Source of the DNA: Molanna angustata
Taxonomy: Eukaryota; Arthropoda; Insecta; Trichoptera; Molannidae
Assembly: GCA_963576475.1 (NCBI GenBank)
Contig: OY754979.1
Span: forward strand, 29,289,078-29,353,077
DNA: 64,000 nt
Direction of reading: 5' to 3'
Shown here: positions 1 through 10,069 of the stretch, one piece after another
Layout: each line of letters opens with the position of its first letter
Position numbering within the stretch: position 1 is the stretch's first letter
The notes under the pieces: model-generated
Databases searched by the model: none
Told to the model about the DNA's origin: nothing
What the model saw: only the letters and a program-made list of their open reading frames with translations
Translations under genes and position numbers: made by a program

Positions 1-480
1 TATATAGCATGCTAGAAAACAAAAAAAACTCACTTTTTTTAAATTTTGAATAACCGTGTTTAGCAAGAAAAGCACATTTCGCAATAACCGAGTTTTCAAC
101 TGTACAATGACCGAGTCGCAATAACCGAGTACAGAAGTATCCGTCATTCTCAGTATTATAAAAGATCAAATATATTCTGATTAATAATTTAGAACAGAAA
201 TAACACAGTTGATAACAATTTTCATTGAGATATACGTAAAATATATTAATGATTCCAATTGGAATCATCGGTTAAGAAACGGTTAATATTAGTTGAAAAT
301 TTCCGATCTTGGTAATGCGAGCTGTGGTGTATTCCAAGGTCTAGTTTCGTTGGCTAAATTTGATTTCTGGAATATCTTGCAATTTTTTAGAATCTCCCGT
401 ACGAAGGAGTTCACCGTGATCAATGCCGCCAGAGGTAAATAATAATGGCTATGTGATAATGTGGTCCGGAAGAGAGACAC
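1..480. other. AT-rich intergenic stretch
   Basis: No gene is visible. Short imperfect repeats of the word AATAACCGAGT occur around 80-140. A short minus-strand reading frame at 289-480 has no recognisable domain and looks like chance. Confidence 0.5.
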
Positions 481-618
481 AGGTAGATGTGTAGCTATCG
501 AGAGAGTATAGTGATAGTCACCTGCTCACCTCGGCGGGCGGCAGCTGTTGTTCCTAAAGACAGCCGCTGCACCTGCACCCTGCCTATAGCACGAGCCACG
601 CTCTCACAAGACACCATC

Positions 619-725
619 ATGCCGTGGACCGGTTTGTTGATCATTGTCGTTACGTCAAGTGCTCATTCTTCAACTACCTATTATCGGACACACAGAAGCC
701 ATGCATCACACGTCAACCGCAAAAT
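619..725 (+). CDS. Candidate first coding exon of a secreted protein
   Basis: Not recognised. The ATG at 619 has a reasonable insect start context (ACACCATC before ATG) and opens MPWTGLLIIVVTSSAHS, which resembles a short signal peptide, followed by a Ser/Thr/His/Arg-rich stretch. The frame meets TGA at 727, but the sequence AAAAT|GTGAGA at 721-731 offers a splice donor at 726, so the exon may end in phase 2. The segment 500-725 is clearly more GC-rich than the surrounding AT-rich DNA and is not seen elsewhere in the window, which argues against a dispersed repeat. The upstream 490-618 would be 5'UTR. No partner exon could be found downstream, where nested transposons follow (826-2395). It may be an exon of a gene with a long intron, a dead exon or a chance frame. 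Confidence 0.28.
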
Positions 726-928
726 GTGAGAACATACCGAATCCATTTTTTTTAATTATTAATACCAAAAAATAAAATATTTATAATTGATTTAGCAAAT
801 AAAGTAGTTGGTGTACAATTCACTAGATCAGGGGGACAAGTACGGTCAAACGGAGGAATCAAAACTATCAATGTTTACCTTTTTATATTTTATTGATTGA
901 TAGAGAGTTATATGTACCTACAGTCTAC

Positions 929-1793
929 CAGTGGCGGCTCTTCCTAAAGGGCTCTCGGGCTCAGCCCTCCCAAACAAAAAAAATCCAAAATATGTATGTC
1001 AATAAATCTTGAGAATACATTATTTTTCTAATAATATTTGCCGTCTTACGCCTGTAGTATATTTAGCGAAAGTATTTAAACTGCTTTGTAAAGCAAGCAA
1101 GATTCTATGATATATTTCATTCCTCGGGCACAGTCGACTTGTGCCCGGAGAGCCCATACAATTCACGCGACCGTCCACTGCCGCAGCAGTTCGCCGTACA
1201 CGTTGAATGTATGCCGATTTAGAGCAAAACGGGGCAGTGCCCGCGAAGGGTTATAGTACATTTTCATTCATTCGTATTTTGTTGTATGTACCTACATTGC
1301 GATGGTCGAACTTTAGGTAATCAGTTGCAATTCCTTGAGACTATCGTTAATTGATATTACATAGTTTAAACTATAAATCATCCGAAATATATAAGTATTA
1401 TTATTTAATAAATTGATACCACAATATTACAAACAAAAATGATATAAAATGTGTAAAATCAGGAAGCAGTCTTGCGGCCGTTGCCAGAAGTTTTTTTTTA
1501 AATTTTGTATGATCAAAATTCATTAGTTGTCACAAATTATTTTATAATTTATCGATGCATTTTATTACAAGCGTTATTTAAAACCCAACCAAATACAGCG
1601 TAAATGATCAGGTTCACGTTTTAATTTCCGATAAACAAAAGAACTACCTATGGAAAACACTGATAATTTTAATATACGAAAATAATATTGTGTCACATAT
1701 CTGCTTTCTGATTCCTGTTGTAAGTTAATTTCTCATCTAGGTATAATTATAATTTTGAGCCCTTCTAAGATTTAAGGTCACCAGCCGCCACTG
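929..1793. mobile_element. Non-autonomous hAT element with 8-bp target duplication
   Basis: The termini are inverted: CAGTGGCGGCT at 929 and AGCCGCCACTG ending at 1793, with a further GAGCCC/GGGCTC match inside. The element is flanked by identical 8-bp direct repeats CAGTCTAC (921-928 and 1794-1801). An 8-bp duplication and CAG..CTG ends are diagnostic of the hAT superfamily. The 865-bp interior has no transposase frame. It sits inside the older family P element. A related element lies at 8593-9503. Confidence 0.85.
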
Positions 1794-2059
1794 CAGTCTA
1801 CACAATTTATAAAACAGACAATAATATGCATTGCTTCATTAGTGTACCAGTGAAAACTCCATACATTATTCAATAGGATAATTAATATTGATTAAATAAA
1901 ATTACAAATAATGTCTAATTGATTTAATAGTACATAAAAAAAAAACACTAAAATAAGACAGCTGATCAAATCAAAGTAATAGGAAAGATATGAGAAGACA
2001 GCTGTCCTAAAGGCACTGAGAGAGCTCGATTAATTATTTGTCTATATCACGGATATATG

Positions 2060-2235
2060 GTGGGTCGATGGCAGAGCGGTTAGCGCGCTGGGCTATTAAT
2101 CCAGTGGTCGCGAGTTCGAATCCTGCCTTGAACGATTTCGTTCACCTATAGCACAAGCATTTATACTTAATTTAGGAAGAAATGTAGAAAGATGTATTTG
2201 TACTTGTTTAACAAGGACATATTATTTTTTTTTTA
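2060..2235 (+). mobile_element. tRNA-derived SINE, family A
   Basis: The head is tRNA-like, with an A box (GGCAGAGCGGTTAGCGCG) and a B box (GCGAGTTCGAATCC). A conserved body follows (GATTTCGTTCACCTATAGC, then an AAGATGT...TTGT stretch and AACAAGGACATAT) and a T/A-rich tail. Six copies of this arrangement occur in the window. It is a retroposon, not a functional tRNA: there is no proper acceptor stem. Confidence 0.85.
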
Positions 2236-2444
2236 AATAAAAAAATTAAAAAAATGTATGTAAACATCTTATGGAGTTGAAAATCTTAAGATATTATACA
2301 ACTCCATAAGTTAATTATATCCATGATATGGGTAAACATTGTTGGTTTTGATTCCATCGTTTGACCGGACGTGTCCCGCCAGGTCTGTTCCAAGGTAGAC
2401 TATTAGACAGAGTAAATTATGATATATTTAGTATGATAATGTAG

Positions 2445-2565
2445 CCCATGGTCATGGCATAATTGGTGATCACGTAAACCAGCCGATAACAGGTCGTAAG
2501 CCCTGTAGGTGCCTCGATTTCCCGGTTCTCCCTTAATATCCCAACTTCGTCTCAATTGAGGTACT
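2445..2565 (+). repeat. Unclassified dispersed repeat, family D
   Basis: It shares ATAATTGGTGATCACGTAAA, CAGCCGAT.ACAGGTCG.AAG, CCCTGTAGGTGCC and ATATCCCAACTTCGTCT with segments at 23755-23835, 24255-24315, 32710-32765, 41010-41055 and 53950-54075. The order of blocks is constant. It may be the 3' portion of a retroposon; no coding potential is seen. Confidence 0.6.
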
Positions 2566-2961
2566 TATTAAAAAAAAATTAAATAAAATTTTCATAAAAA
2601 TAACCAAGGATCCTAATAACAGATTTTCACATTTTATACATTAAAAAAATATATAAGCGCATAAACATAATTATTTAAAAGAAAAAAATGGAAACAAAAG
2701 GGCAGAATGAAAGATTGTGGAAGAGGGACTACGGGTTTGAGGAAAGGATGATGTGGAGAGATGGTTTTATAGACATCAAAAATGTTCTCGTGAATAAATA
2801 TATAAATATCCTTAAGTAAGTTAGTCTTGTGTTTTCTATTATACCTATGTAGGTATGTTCTTTATACATATCTTTTGAAACTAAATTTAGTATCTTTGGA
2901 GCCAAGTATTCATAATGTCTTTGTCCGTATATAGTGTTTGTCTTTAAGGCATCATTTATTT

Positions 2962-3062
2962 TTGCCGGTGTGTAACCAGCGACAGGTGTGGGTGTGCATT
3001 ACCTTATCAAAAGAAGCACGACACGTGCATTTATACCCACACACCGTTCTCGTCTCTTCTAG
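2962..3062 (+). repeat. Dispersed repeat family X, partial
   Basis: Contains GTAACCAGCGACAGGTGTG, GTGTGCATTACCTTAT and TATACCCACACACC, the central blocks of the approximately 350-bp family X described at 13670-13955. Confidence 0.65.
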
Positions 3063-3264
3063 AAAAACGCTGTGGAAACAAATGGAATGAGTGGTGTGAT
3101 ACAAGAAATAGTTTTAAAACGAATAAAGCTAAAAACGAAATATAAAAAGATTATAATCAAGAGATTGTAGTGAGGCGTTCTTTTCTCTCTACCTATCCCA
3201 AATAGGTCAACGTCTTGATGAAATGGTATGGTTAGGTGGATCCATAGATTTTTATTATAATATA

Positions 3265-3556
3265 CTAGATGATGCACCTACTCCGTGCAAAAAGTGAGTC
3301 ATGGAATATCGCGCGTTTGACGTTTTGGTTGGCAACATATTTCAGTTTTCCTTACATTTCAACACATCCTAGATAACTGTTCTCTTAATCTTAACGAAAA
3401 AAGTGTTTTTATTTCGACAAATTAATCCGAAAACAATTCACATTTTTCGCTATTCTCTATAGAAAAAAGATGTGGTTTGCCAACCAAAACGTCAAAAATC
3501 CCGTGGATAAATGCCTCACTTCGATTCATTCAAAATTTTCTAACTACGACATCTAG
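3265..3556. mobile_element. Inverted-repeat MITE flanked by TA
   Basis: CTAGATG at the left end and CATCTAG at the right end are each flanked by TA (possibly TATA). Inside, GTTTGACGTTTTGGTTGGCAA is mirrored by TTGCCAACCAAAACGTCAAA. There is no coding capacity. The TA duplication suggests mobilisation by a Tc1/mariner-type transposase, but this is inference. Confidence 0.6.
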
Positions 3557-3959
3557 TATATTGTAATAAAAATATGTATGTATATGGGTGGATCATGGTA
3601 TGTTTTTTTTTCAATTGATAAAAATGGACTCATTGTATTTTTGAAAGGGGCGTCTTGCAATCATGTTTTTAATTTTTGCAATATTTAATATTATTTAGGT
3701 TAGTATTGGCAAACCGTTACATATATATATTATGTACATAGTGGTACTTACGTGGGTATGCAATGTATACACCTAATTACGCATTTAATTTGCCAAATAT
3801 CCAGTTATAAACATCCTATCTACAATTTTTGACCATATTAAATTTAAGCTTTTATTATGGACCCTTCATTGTACGAGTATTATCAACTAGCTGACCGGCA
3901 CGGCGTTGTCCGTGCACTCTCTTTAGAGTGCCCACGTGACTTAAGAGGACATATAACGC

Positions 3960-4033
3960 TAAGGGTTGTATAACAAGAGTAGACCTCAACTTTTTCATAC
4001 ATTATTCTTAAATAATTCTCGTAATACGACCCA
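3960..4033. mobile_element. Short foldback MITE remnant
   Basis: The inverted ends TAAGGGTTGTATAACAAGAG and AATTCTCGTAATACGACCC, and an internal CCTCAACTTTTTC, match the better copy at 42325-42458. Confidence 0.5.
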
Positions 4034-4495
4034 AAATAACGGGGGCAAGAGTTCAACCTCCCAAAAAAAGTAATTCTAAATTTAAAATCAATCTACAGCG
4101 AACACAGACAGACATACAGATGCCCACATTGACAGCTGTCATAAAGACACTCTGTTTTATTAATTAGACATCGAATTCGCAACTGTCAATTATTTACTCA
4201 ATTTAAACCCATATCTGTCATTCACATTCTTTCTGACATTACATTTTTTTGCCTGATTTCAATATTGATGCATTGTATAAATATAATTACTTAACTTAAA
4301 TGTTTTCAGTGTCATAACTACATATAACTATCATTTTATAAAAAAAAAACAGTAGGTATAGGTACTAAGTATATTTCTTGAGTCAATTACAGAAATTTGG
4401 TATAAAAGTCATTAAACTGTCATAAAGTCAGTGGTGTCATATAGATGTTTCCACTCCAATAGCTAGAGTGCACCCACGCCTTTGTTACTTTAATT

Positions 4496-5250
4496 TTCTT
4501 CTTCTTCTTCAGCCCCTTTCACTCCACTGCTGGATAAAGGCCTCTTCCTGAGTTTTCCACTTCTCTCTATCCTGAGCGCTCTGTTTCCACCCATGTCCCA
4601 CCAGTTCGACAATGTCGTCAGTCCATCTCCTCTGTGGTCTCCCTACACCTCTTCTATTTTGATAGGGTCTCCAATTCAGAATTTTGGGGGTCCATCTATC
4701 ATCTCTCTGTCTTGCCACATGACTTGCCCATTGCCACTTCAGCCTTCCCACTCTTTCTGCAATGTCGGTGACCTTTGACCGGCGTCTTATTTCCTCGTTT
4801 CTTATTCGGTCTCTCAAGGATACGCCCAACATTTGTCTCTCCATTGCTCGTTGAGTACACTTAAGTCTGTGGAGGCTTCTGGCAGTAAGTGACATGGTTT
4901 CGAGACCGTATGTTGTCACTGGCAAAACACAAGAATTGTACACTTTGGCTTTTAGGTTATTCGGAATTTCCCTGTTACCGAATATGTACCTCAACTTTCC
5001 AAAAGCAGCCCAACTCAGCCCTATACGTCTTGGCAGTTCGGCGGTCTGGTTTTCTTTACCCAATTTAATTTTATGTCCAAGGTATATGTATTCTTCAACA
5101 GCACCAATAGTCTTATTTCCAATGCAAATACTGTGTGAAGTTGGACTTAAAATCTTGGTTTTGTCTATGTTCATTTCCAGACCGATTTTTCTAGAGGCTT
5201 CATATAATTCTGCTACCATAGCTTCCAGTTCCGACAATTCTTTAATTTTA
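4496..5250 (-). pseudogene. RTE-like non-LTR retrotransposon, 3' fragment (reverse transcriptase C-terminus)
   Basis: A 5'-truncated copy read on the minus strand. The open frame 4509-5297 gives 262 residues, but its first 16 come from an abutting unrelated repeat (family Y begins at 5251). The retrotransposon part starts around residue 17. It contains the end of the reverse transcriptase domain, with GLEMNIDKTKIL near residues 39-50 (RT motif D-like) and YLGHKI near 72-77 (motif E-like), then a basic C-terminal region with SLRDRIRNEEI (160-170), LKWQWASHVAR (186-196), KILNWRPYQNR (205-215) and GVGRPQRRWTDDI (217-229). The catalytic YADD region and the endonuclease are missing. The 3' end carries a GAA-repeat tail (4497-4508), typical of RTE-type elements. 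The frame is still open, so the insertion is fairly young. A second copy of the same family at 54381-56200 carries the RTE-born minisatellite. Confidence 0.85.
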
Positions 5251-5895
5251 CTCCTCACTAACCCAAGGGAATATAGTGGGAAGTTATGATTTCGCAATTT
5301 TTAAGGCTATTTTTTTTGCAGATTATCAACTAGTATCATGCTGAAATTGTATTCTGAAAGTTTCATTACGATGTATCTGTGTGTGTGTGTGTGTGCTATC
5401 GTGCTATGTGCTATGTACGGCGTGTTCATTTAGCTTTATCGATTATAGACTAAAGTACTCATTTAGACCCCATTAGATTTTGAAGGATTTTATTTTATTT
5501 ATTTATTATTACCAAAAAAAACATATTACACAAGAAAATACATTAACCAAAAGAAATTAAAACTCTTTACAGTATGACTTCTTTCAAAAAGAGATGAACT
5601 CGTGCTATGATATCTGAATAGTGCTTCTCAATTTTTTTAACTGTCAAATATTTCAAAGTGACCCCAAGCTCAAGAAACTTAAAAATTGAATTTTTTATTT
5701 TTAAATTGGTAAAAAGGCACATCACTTTTATAAAATGGCATTCAATAATTATCAAGTTTTCATAATAAAATATTGAAATAAAAAAATAATTTAACAAACT
5801 CATTTTATGAAAATGCTGATTATTTTCCATAAAAAATTGAATAATTTATAGAATGACTTGTTATTGAGGAGTTTAGCGTTGGCCACAACCCACTC
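5251..5895 (+). repeat. Dispersed repeat family Y, near full length
   Basis: Begins CTCCTCACTAACCCAAGGG and ends with TTGAGGAGTTTAGCGTTGG then CCACAACCCACTCG. The left ACTCCTCACTA is the inverse of TAGTGAGGAGT near the right end of better copies, so the family has subterminal inverted repeats. Copies: 17436-17755, 22855-23345, 33541-34050, 61890-62052 and partial ones at 44768-44870 and 52425-52680. This copy contains a short GT microsatellite (5381-5398). There is no coding capacity; superfamily unknown. Confidence 0.7.
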
Positions 5896-6059
5896 GTTTA
5901 TTTTAGCTATTGATTTTTTATTATTATACTTAAGGCCATATGTATCTCTTTATAGATAAGAACATTGTCTTAGGAATGTAAGTATATAATATATAATATT
6001 ATTATACTGAGCATATCTAAACTGTATACCTAGGTTATGTCCTTTAACAACATTATTTT

Positions 6060-6165
6060 AGTTGTTCTTGTCGTGAGGCACCGGCAATCAATAGTGTTTC
6101 CACTATTTTCTATTATAGTCGTTTTCGGGTGTCCCGTAAGAGGCGGGTAATCGAAAACAAAACAG
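6060..6165 (-). repeat. Family X, 3' end
   Basis: On the minus strand it reads TTTTCGATTACCCGCCTCTT, ACGGGACACCCGAAAACGA, then GGTGCCTCACGAC, the 3' third of family X. Confidence 0.6.
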
Positions 6166-6194
6166 GAACTTTTATTATCCTTACTTTTTTTAAT

Positions 6195-6359
6195 AAAAAT
6201 GAATATGTCCTTGTTATACAAGTACATCTTCTTACGTTCCCTAAAATAAGCATAAATGCTTGAGCTATAGGTGAACGAAATCGGTCGAGGCAGGATTCGA
6301 ACTCGCGACCACTGGATTATTAGCCCAGCGCGCTTACCACTCTGCCATCAACCCATCTA
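6195..6359 (-). mobile_element. tRNA-derived SINE, family A
   Basis: Same A box, B box and body as the copy at 2060, in reverse orientation, with the tail toward 6195. The frame at 6030-6227 overlaps it and is not a gene. Confidence 0.85.
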
Positions 6360-6372
6360 ATTTTTACTATAA

Positions 6373-6427
6373 TAACTTTGTGACGAATACTACAGAATTA
6401 GTGTAATATTCGTCACAAAGTAAGTTA
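6373..6427. repeat. Hairpin beside SINE A
   Basis: AACTTTGTGACGAATACTAC and GTAATATTCGTCACAAAGTAA form about 19 pairs with a 9-12-base loop, immediately next to the SINE head at 6359. It may be a small foldback element. Confidence 0.55.
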
Positions 6428-6474
6428 CGTGATTTTTCATTATTTGAAATAGTTAAGATGTTTCATTTTCCACT

Positions 6475-6565
6475 AGGTACTATGGAATAGTGAAGAGTCA
6501 TGATTACACAATCAATAAGACTATTTTTTCTATTGGCTCATAAATTTAACAGATACTATGCAGAG
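6475..6565 (+). repeat. Family Y2 fragment
   Basis: ACTATGGAATAGTGAAGAGTC and ATGATTACACAATC match the 5' end of the family Y2 copy at 15940. Confidence 0.5.
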
Positions 6566-6734
6566 TCCATACCGACATACTAGAATTTTGTCATGATATT
6601 TTTGTGTGTATAACGTATTACATACGTATGGCATATATCCAATTGAGTGCCATCTGTACCTACAACACAACTAAAGGTCGTACTATAGATATCATAATAT
6701 GTGTTAAAATCATTTAATTAATTTATTATTTTTA

Positions 6735-6975
6735 TCTTGAGGCATTTGCTGCGAGGCACCGGCTTGGAATAGTACTTCCACTCTTTTATATCATTATTGT
6801 TTTCGAATGTCCCATAAGAGGCGGGTAATCGAAAATAAAACAGACAACAATAACCACAAATCTCAGCACCCGGGCATAGACATGCGTTTACCTTTATCAA
6901 GCTTCTTTGTATAAGGTCATACGTACCCGCACACTGTCGCTGGTTACCCCACATTGTGGGATACGCCGTGATGAT
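6735..6975 (-). repeat. Family X copy
   Basis: Reads on the minus strand from CACGGCGTATCCCACAATGT through GGTAACCAGCGACAGTGTG to GGTGCCTCGCAGC, with a central gap. The frame at 6718-6954 is the reverse of this repeat and is not a gene. Confidence 0.65.
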
Positions 6976-6979
6976 ATGT

Positions 6980-7655
6980 ATGTAGGTAGTATGTTACATC
7001 ATCAAAAAATATACATAAGTTATTTTTATTTCTATTATTTTTTTAAAATTAAATAAAGCATTGGTGTTTTTTTAGACCATTAAATATTAAAACACATTGA
7101 ATGTGTTACCGTTCCTTTATCCCTTATAACAACAAATGAAAACATTTAAATCCTCACACGAAAGACGAATATTCAACATCCTCAATTAAAGATTTCTCAC
7201 AGTTAGAAGGTAGGTAGTGTAGGTACCTTTGTGTGTACATCTCCCGATAGACCAAGTCTATGATTAATGTCTTTCTTCCTCTAACTATGCGACCAGTGGT
7301 TCGCCCTTGGCTCTCATCTCCGACATCCCGGAAGCTGCGCCAACAGAATATCCCCTAACCTGACCTGACCTGACTATTGTCATCAAACAGGTTTTCATAC
7401 AGACAATGCAGACACCGTAAAAGATCAACTAATTTGTATTGGGGATAACACGAAAGTATCAACAATATTTTATTAAAATATTTTAGAGCAGACTATATTA
7501 TGAGAATATATTTATTTATTTATTTTAAAGTTTTGAGTGTTTATAATATGTATATTTTTAAAAAAATATTTGAAACCATCCCTTGATAAAAAACTTTACA
7601 ATATTTTTTTAAGACAACATTAAAAAATCAGTAAATTTTATAATATATTTGGTAG
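6980..7655. other. Intergenic, no gene seen
   Basis: AT-rich sequence. A TTTATTTATTTATT run near 7510 may be the A-tail of an antisense LINE. A somewhat GC-richer patch at 7270-7380 ends in CTGACCTGACCTGAC; it is not assigned. Confidence 0.4.
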
Positions 7656-7659
7656 ATTA

Positions 7660-8030
7660 AACACACGAAGAACATGAGAAGAATGAATGAAGGACACGAG
7701 AAAAATGATTGAGGAACATGAAAATAATGAATGAAGAAAATGAGAAGAGTGAATGAAGAACATGTGAAGAGTGAATAAAGAACATGAGAAGAATGAAGAA
7801 TACGAGAAGTGTGAATGAGGAACATGAGAAGAATGAATGAAGAATATGAGAATAATAAATGAAGAACATGATAAAAATGAATGAAGAACATGAGAAGAAT
7901 GGATGGAAAACACGAGATGAATGAACAAATGAACATGAGAAGAATGGACGGAAAACACGATAAGAATAAATGTTAAACATGATAAGAATGAATGAAGAAC
8001 ACGATAAGAATGTATGAGAAATATCAATGT
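7660..8030 (+). repeat. Degenerate purine-rich minisatellite
   Basis: Irregular repeats of AGAATGAATGAAGAACATGAG-like units with strong purine bias on the plus strand. Because stop codons are absent from the variants, three overlapping minus-strand frames (7628-8064) stay open and give Ser/Phe/His-rich nonsense. These are repeat translations, not genes. Confidence 0.85.
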
Positions 8031-8070
8031 GTGTACCTAATTGTTGTTTATGTATAAAAGGCAATTTGCC

Positions 8071-8076
<6 letters not shown>

Positions 8077-8106
<30 letters not shown>
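8077..8106 (+). repeat. 30-base A run after an AATAAA
   Basis: GCAATTTGCCGTAAATAAA is followed by an unbroken run of As. Together with the array upstream it could be the 3' end of a retroposed transcript, but no coding sequence is attached. Confidence 0.6.
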
Positions 8107-8108
<2 letters not shown>

Positions 8109-8109
8109 A

Positions 8110-8584
8110 TCAATACTTACAATAATTCTTATATTATTGCAGATACTTAATTATATGGTACTTTGATTATTACGATAGTCGCGTTACTATCTCGACGTCT
8201 GTATAAGAATTTGGACACAGGAAGGAGATTGGGATGAATAAAGGACGGAAGACAATATCCTAGAACCGGTTCTTATTTACCCTTCCGGACCACTACTGCC
8301 CGTTGCGAGTTACCAGTTACCAACTCACCTCGGGTGCCAGATAATCAACATAAACACACCAAACCACGATACGGAAATATCATCCTACCATCTAACTCAT
8401 TATAATATGCATGTTTTACTATGAACTTGTTACATTTGATGCGGCTACACCCTACTTATCTGGATCCATTATTATTTTTGCTGTAGGTATGACAATCAAA
8501 ATCACAAGGACCTTGATAAAGTATTAAGATCTAGACAAAATAGAATTGTATCCGACAAAATTTGTTGATATTTTCGGTATTTAC
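8110..8584. other. Intergenic, nothing assigned
   Basis: A GC-richer patch at 8220-8350 contains no open frame and no repeat that recurs in the window. Confidence 0.4.
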
Positions 8585-8592
8585 ATTGTGGT

Positions 8593-9503
8593 CAGTGGCG
8601 ACTGGTCTATGGTATTTTTGATCATTTTTGGTAGTGCAATTTTTTCCTAAATTAATAGGTATTTAAACCATAAATACAATATACATAGGATATTTAAACA
8701 AATGTATTAAAGTCACAGTATTTGTTTTCAAATCATTTTTTAATTCAAAATAAAAACCGCGCCCGATATTGACGATTGGTAAAAATCAAGTTCAAACAAG
8801 GATATATTATGTAGGTACACATTTCAATTAGTGACGTTCTCTTTTATAGGTAATATTGTTATTTTAAAATATTGTTTTACTGATTTATCAACAGATGTCG
8901 TAAAGACAAATTTATGGGAGTATTATTCATACAATTTTCGTCTCAATCAAGTATTAATATACGAAGTAATTAGGTCTAAAGTTGTGTGTCAATATGTGAC
9001 ACTCGTATTTTAGGCGCGGAATCGGCTGTATGTCATGTATACGTGATACTCATCTCTTTCAATACGAATGGCTAATGAATTAGAGAGCGAGATAGAGGTA
9101 TACATACTAATTACATCTAAGATATGATAAGCTCAGTGCAGCGCACGAGCCTACACGAGTCTGCCTTATAAGTTCAGTACAAGTATCGCTATTTCATCTG
9201 CCAGGGGACTATCTCTTTCTCTTCATACATACGCTGTATTAAAAAGAAATCAATTTTGGTGCGATTTGTATATTGCACGCCATACATTACATAATGATAA
9301 TATTTGTATTTCGGTAGATTTCATTATATGATGTTGATTGCGAGGGTATATTATATAATAATCAATTGGTTTAGAAAAATAACAGTAATAAATTAAAGCG
9401 TAATGATATTTTAAAAACATATTTTAATAGTAATTTTTAGAATATACCATTTAAAAATTGGTAGTGCAATTGATCCAACGCACTTCATATAGAGTCGCCG
9501 CTG
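8593..9503. mobile_element. Non-autonomous hAT element with perfect 8-bp target duplication
   Basis: The ends CAGTGGCGACT (8593) and AGTCGCCGCTG (ending 9503) are inverted, and identical ATTGTGGT repeats flank them (8585-8592 and 9504-9511). The termini are one or two bases from those of 929-1793, so both belong to one lineage. The 911-bp interior lacks a transposase. The phrase TTGGTAGTGCAATT occurs near both ends in the same orientation, which is unusual for a TIR element. Confidence 0.88.
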
Positions 9504-9724
9504 ATTGTGGTACTTACCAACTTTTACGTTTAAAACAATTATATTTATCACAATTTATTTTGTTTTTAATCACGAATGAGAAATTTGATAAGACCGATTG
9601 CGAAGCAACCGATTCTTCTTCGGAATGGACGACTATTAATTTTGTTTTTATATTTATTTTGTATTTTAAATTTCTTATGATTTTTTTATTTGTATTCTTA
9701 TATTCCTGTAACTGATTGTATTTA

Positions 9725-9800
9725 CCACGGTGGTTGACTGGTAGAAATTGCCTGCGGGCAATAAGTGCGCCACGTTGTGTAACTCAGTAAAAGTCTTTAA
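9725..9800 (+). repeat. LINE 3'-end hairpin module
   Basis: GACTGGTAGAAATTGCCTGC then GGGCAATAAGTGCGCC form the stem-loop typical of CR1/Jockey-type 3' ends in Lepidoptera. Related modules are at 12775, 16780, 20430, 50890 and 59340. Confidence 0.5.
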
Positions 9801-10069
9801 TTATTATTAACAATTATTATGACGACAACCTTATAATCCGCCTTGAAGATGAATCAGTCATATTATAAAACTAAATTGTAATGCATAAAATTTTCTGTAT
9901 TTATTTATGTAAAAAATGTGTGCATAATGGCGTATTCATTGGCATAAGTCAAATTGTGCAAAGCTGCGGGAAGTCTTCAAAGTATTTTTTTTGGTGTTAG
10001 TTTTTTTTTTTTAAATCAGCAAAAAATGCCATCCTTATACATTTTCAAAACAAGCAAATATAATTACTA

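Larger units (their letters stand above)
825..2395 (+). mobile_element. Inverted-repeat DNA element (family P), interrupted by a hAT and a SINE
   Basis: The left end 825-878 (AGATCAGGGGGACAAG, then GGAATCAAAAC and ATGTTTACC) matches in inverse the right end 2330-2395 (GGTAAACAT, GGTTTTGATTCC, TTTGACCGGAC, CCAGGTCT). A small palindrome with GGAGTTGA...TACAACTCC lies at 2270-2308. A fuller short copy is at 52207-52370 and a right end at 24900-24995, so the termini define a family. The interior here holds a hAT element (929-1793) and a SINE (2060-2235). The target duplication is not resolved. Confidence 0.5.

Noticed and set aside
3885..3930. Start of a Helitron (CTAGCTGACCGGC)
   Set aside because: The phrase resembles a widespread insect repeat start, but no 3' hairpin plus CTRR end was found to close an element.
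4593..5289. Plus-strand frames opposite the RTE fragment
   Set aside because: They are the reverse of recognisable reverse-transcriptase sequence.
7628..8064. Three overlapping Ser/Phe/His-rich minus frames
   Set aside because: Purine-rich minisatellite read in three frames; no gene features.
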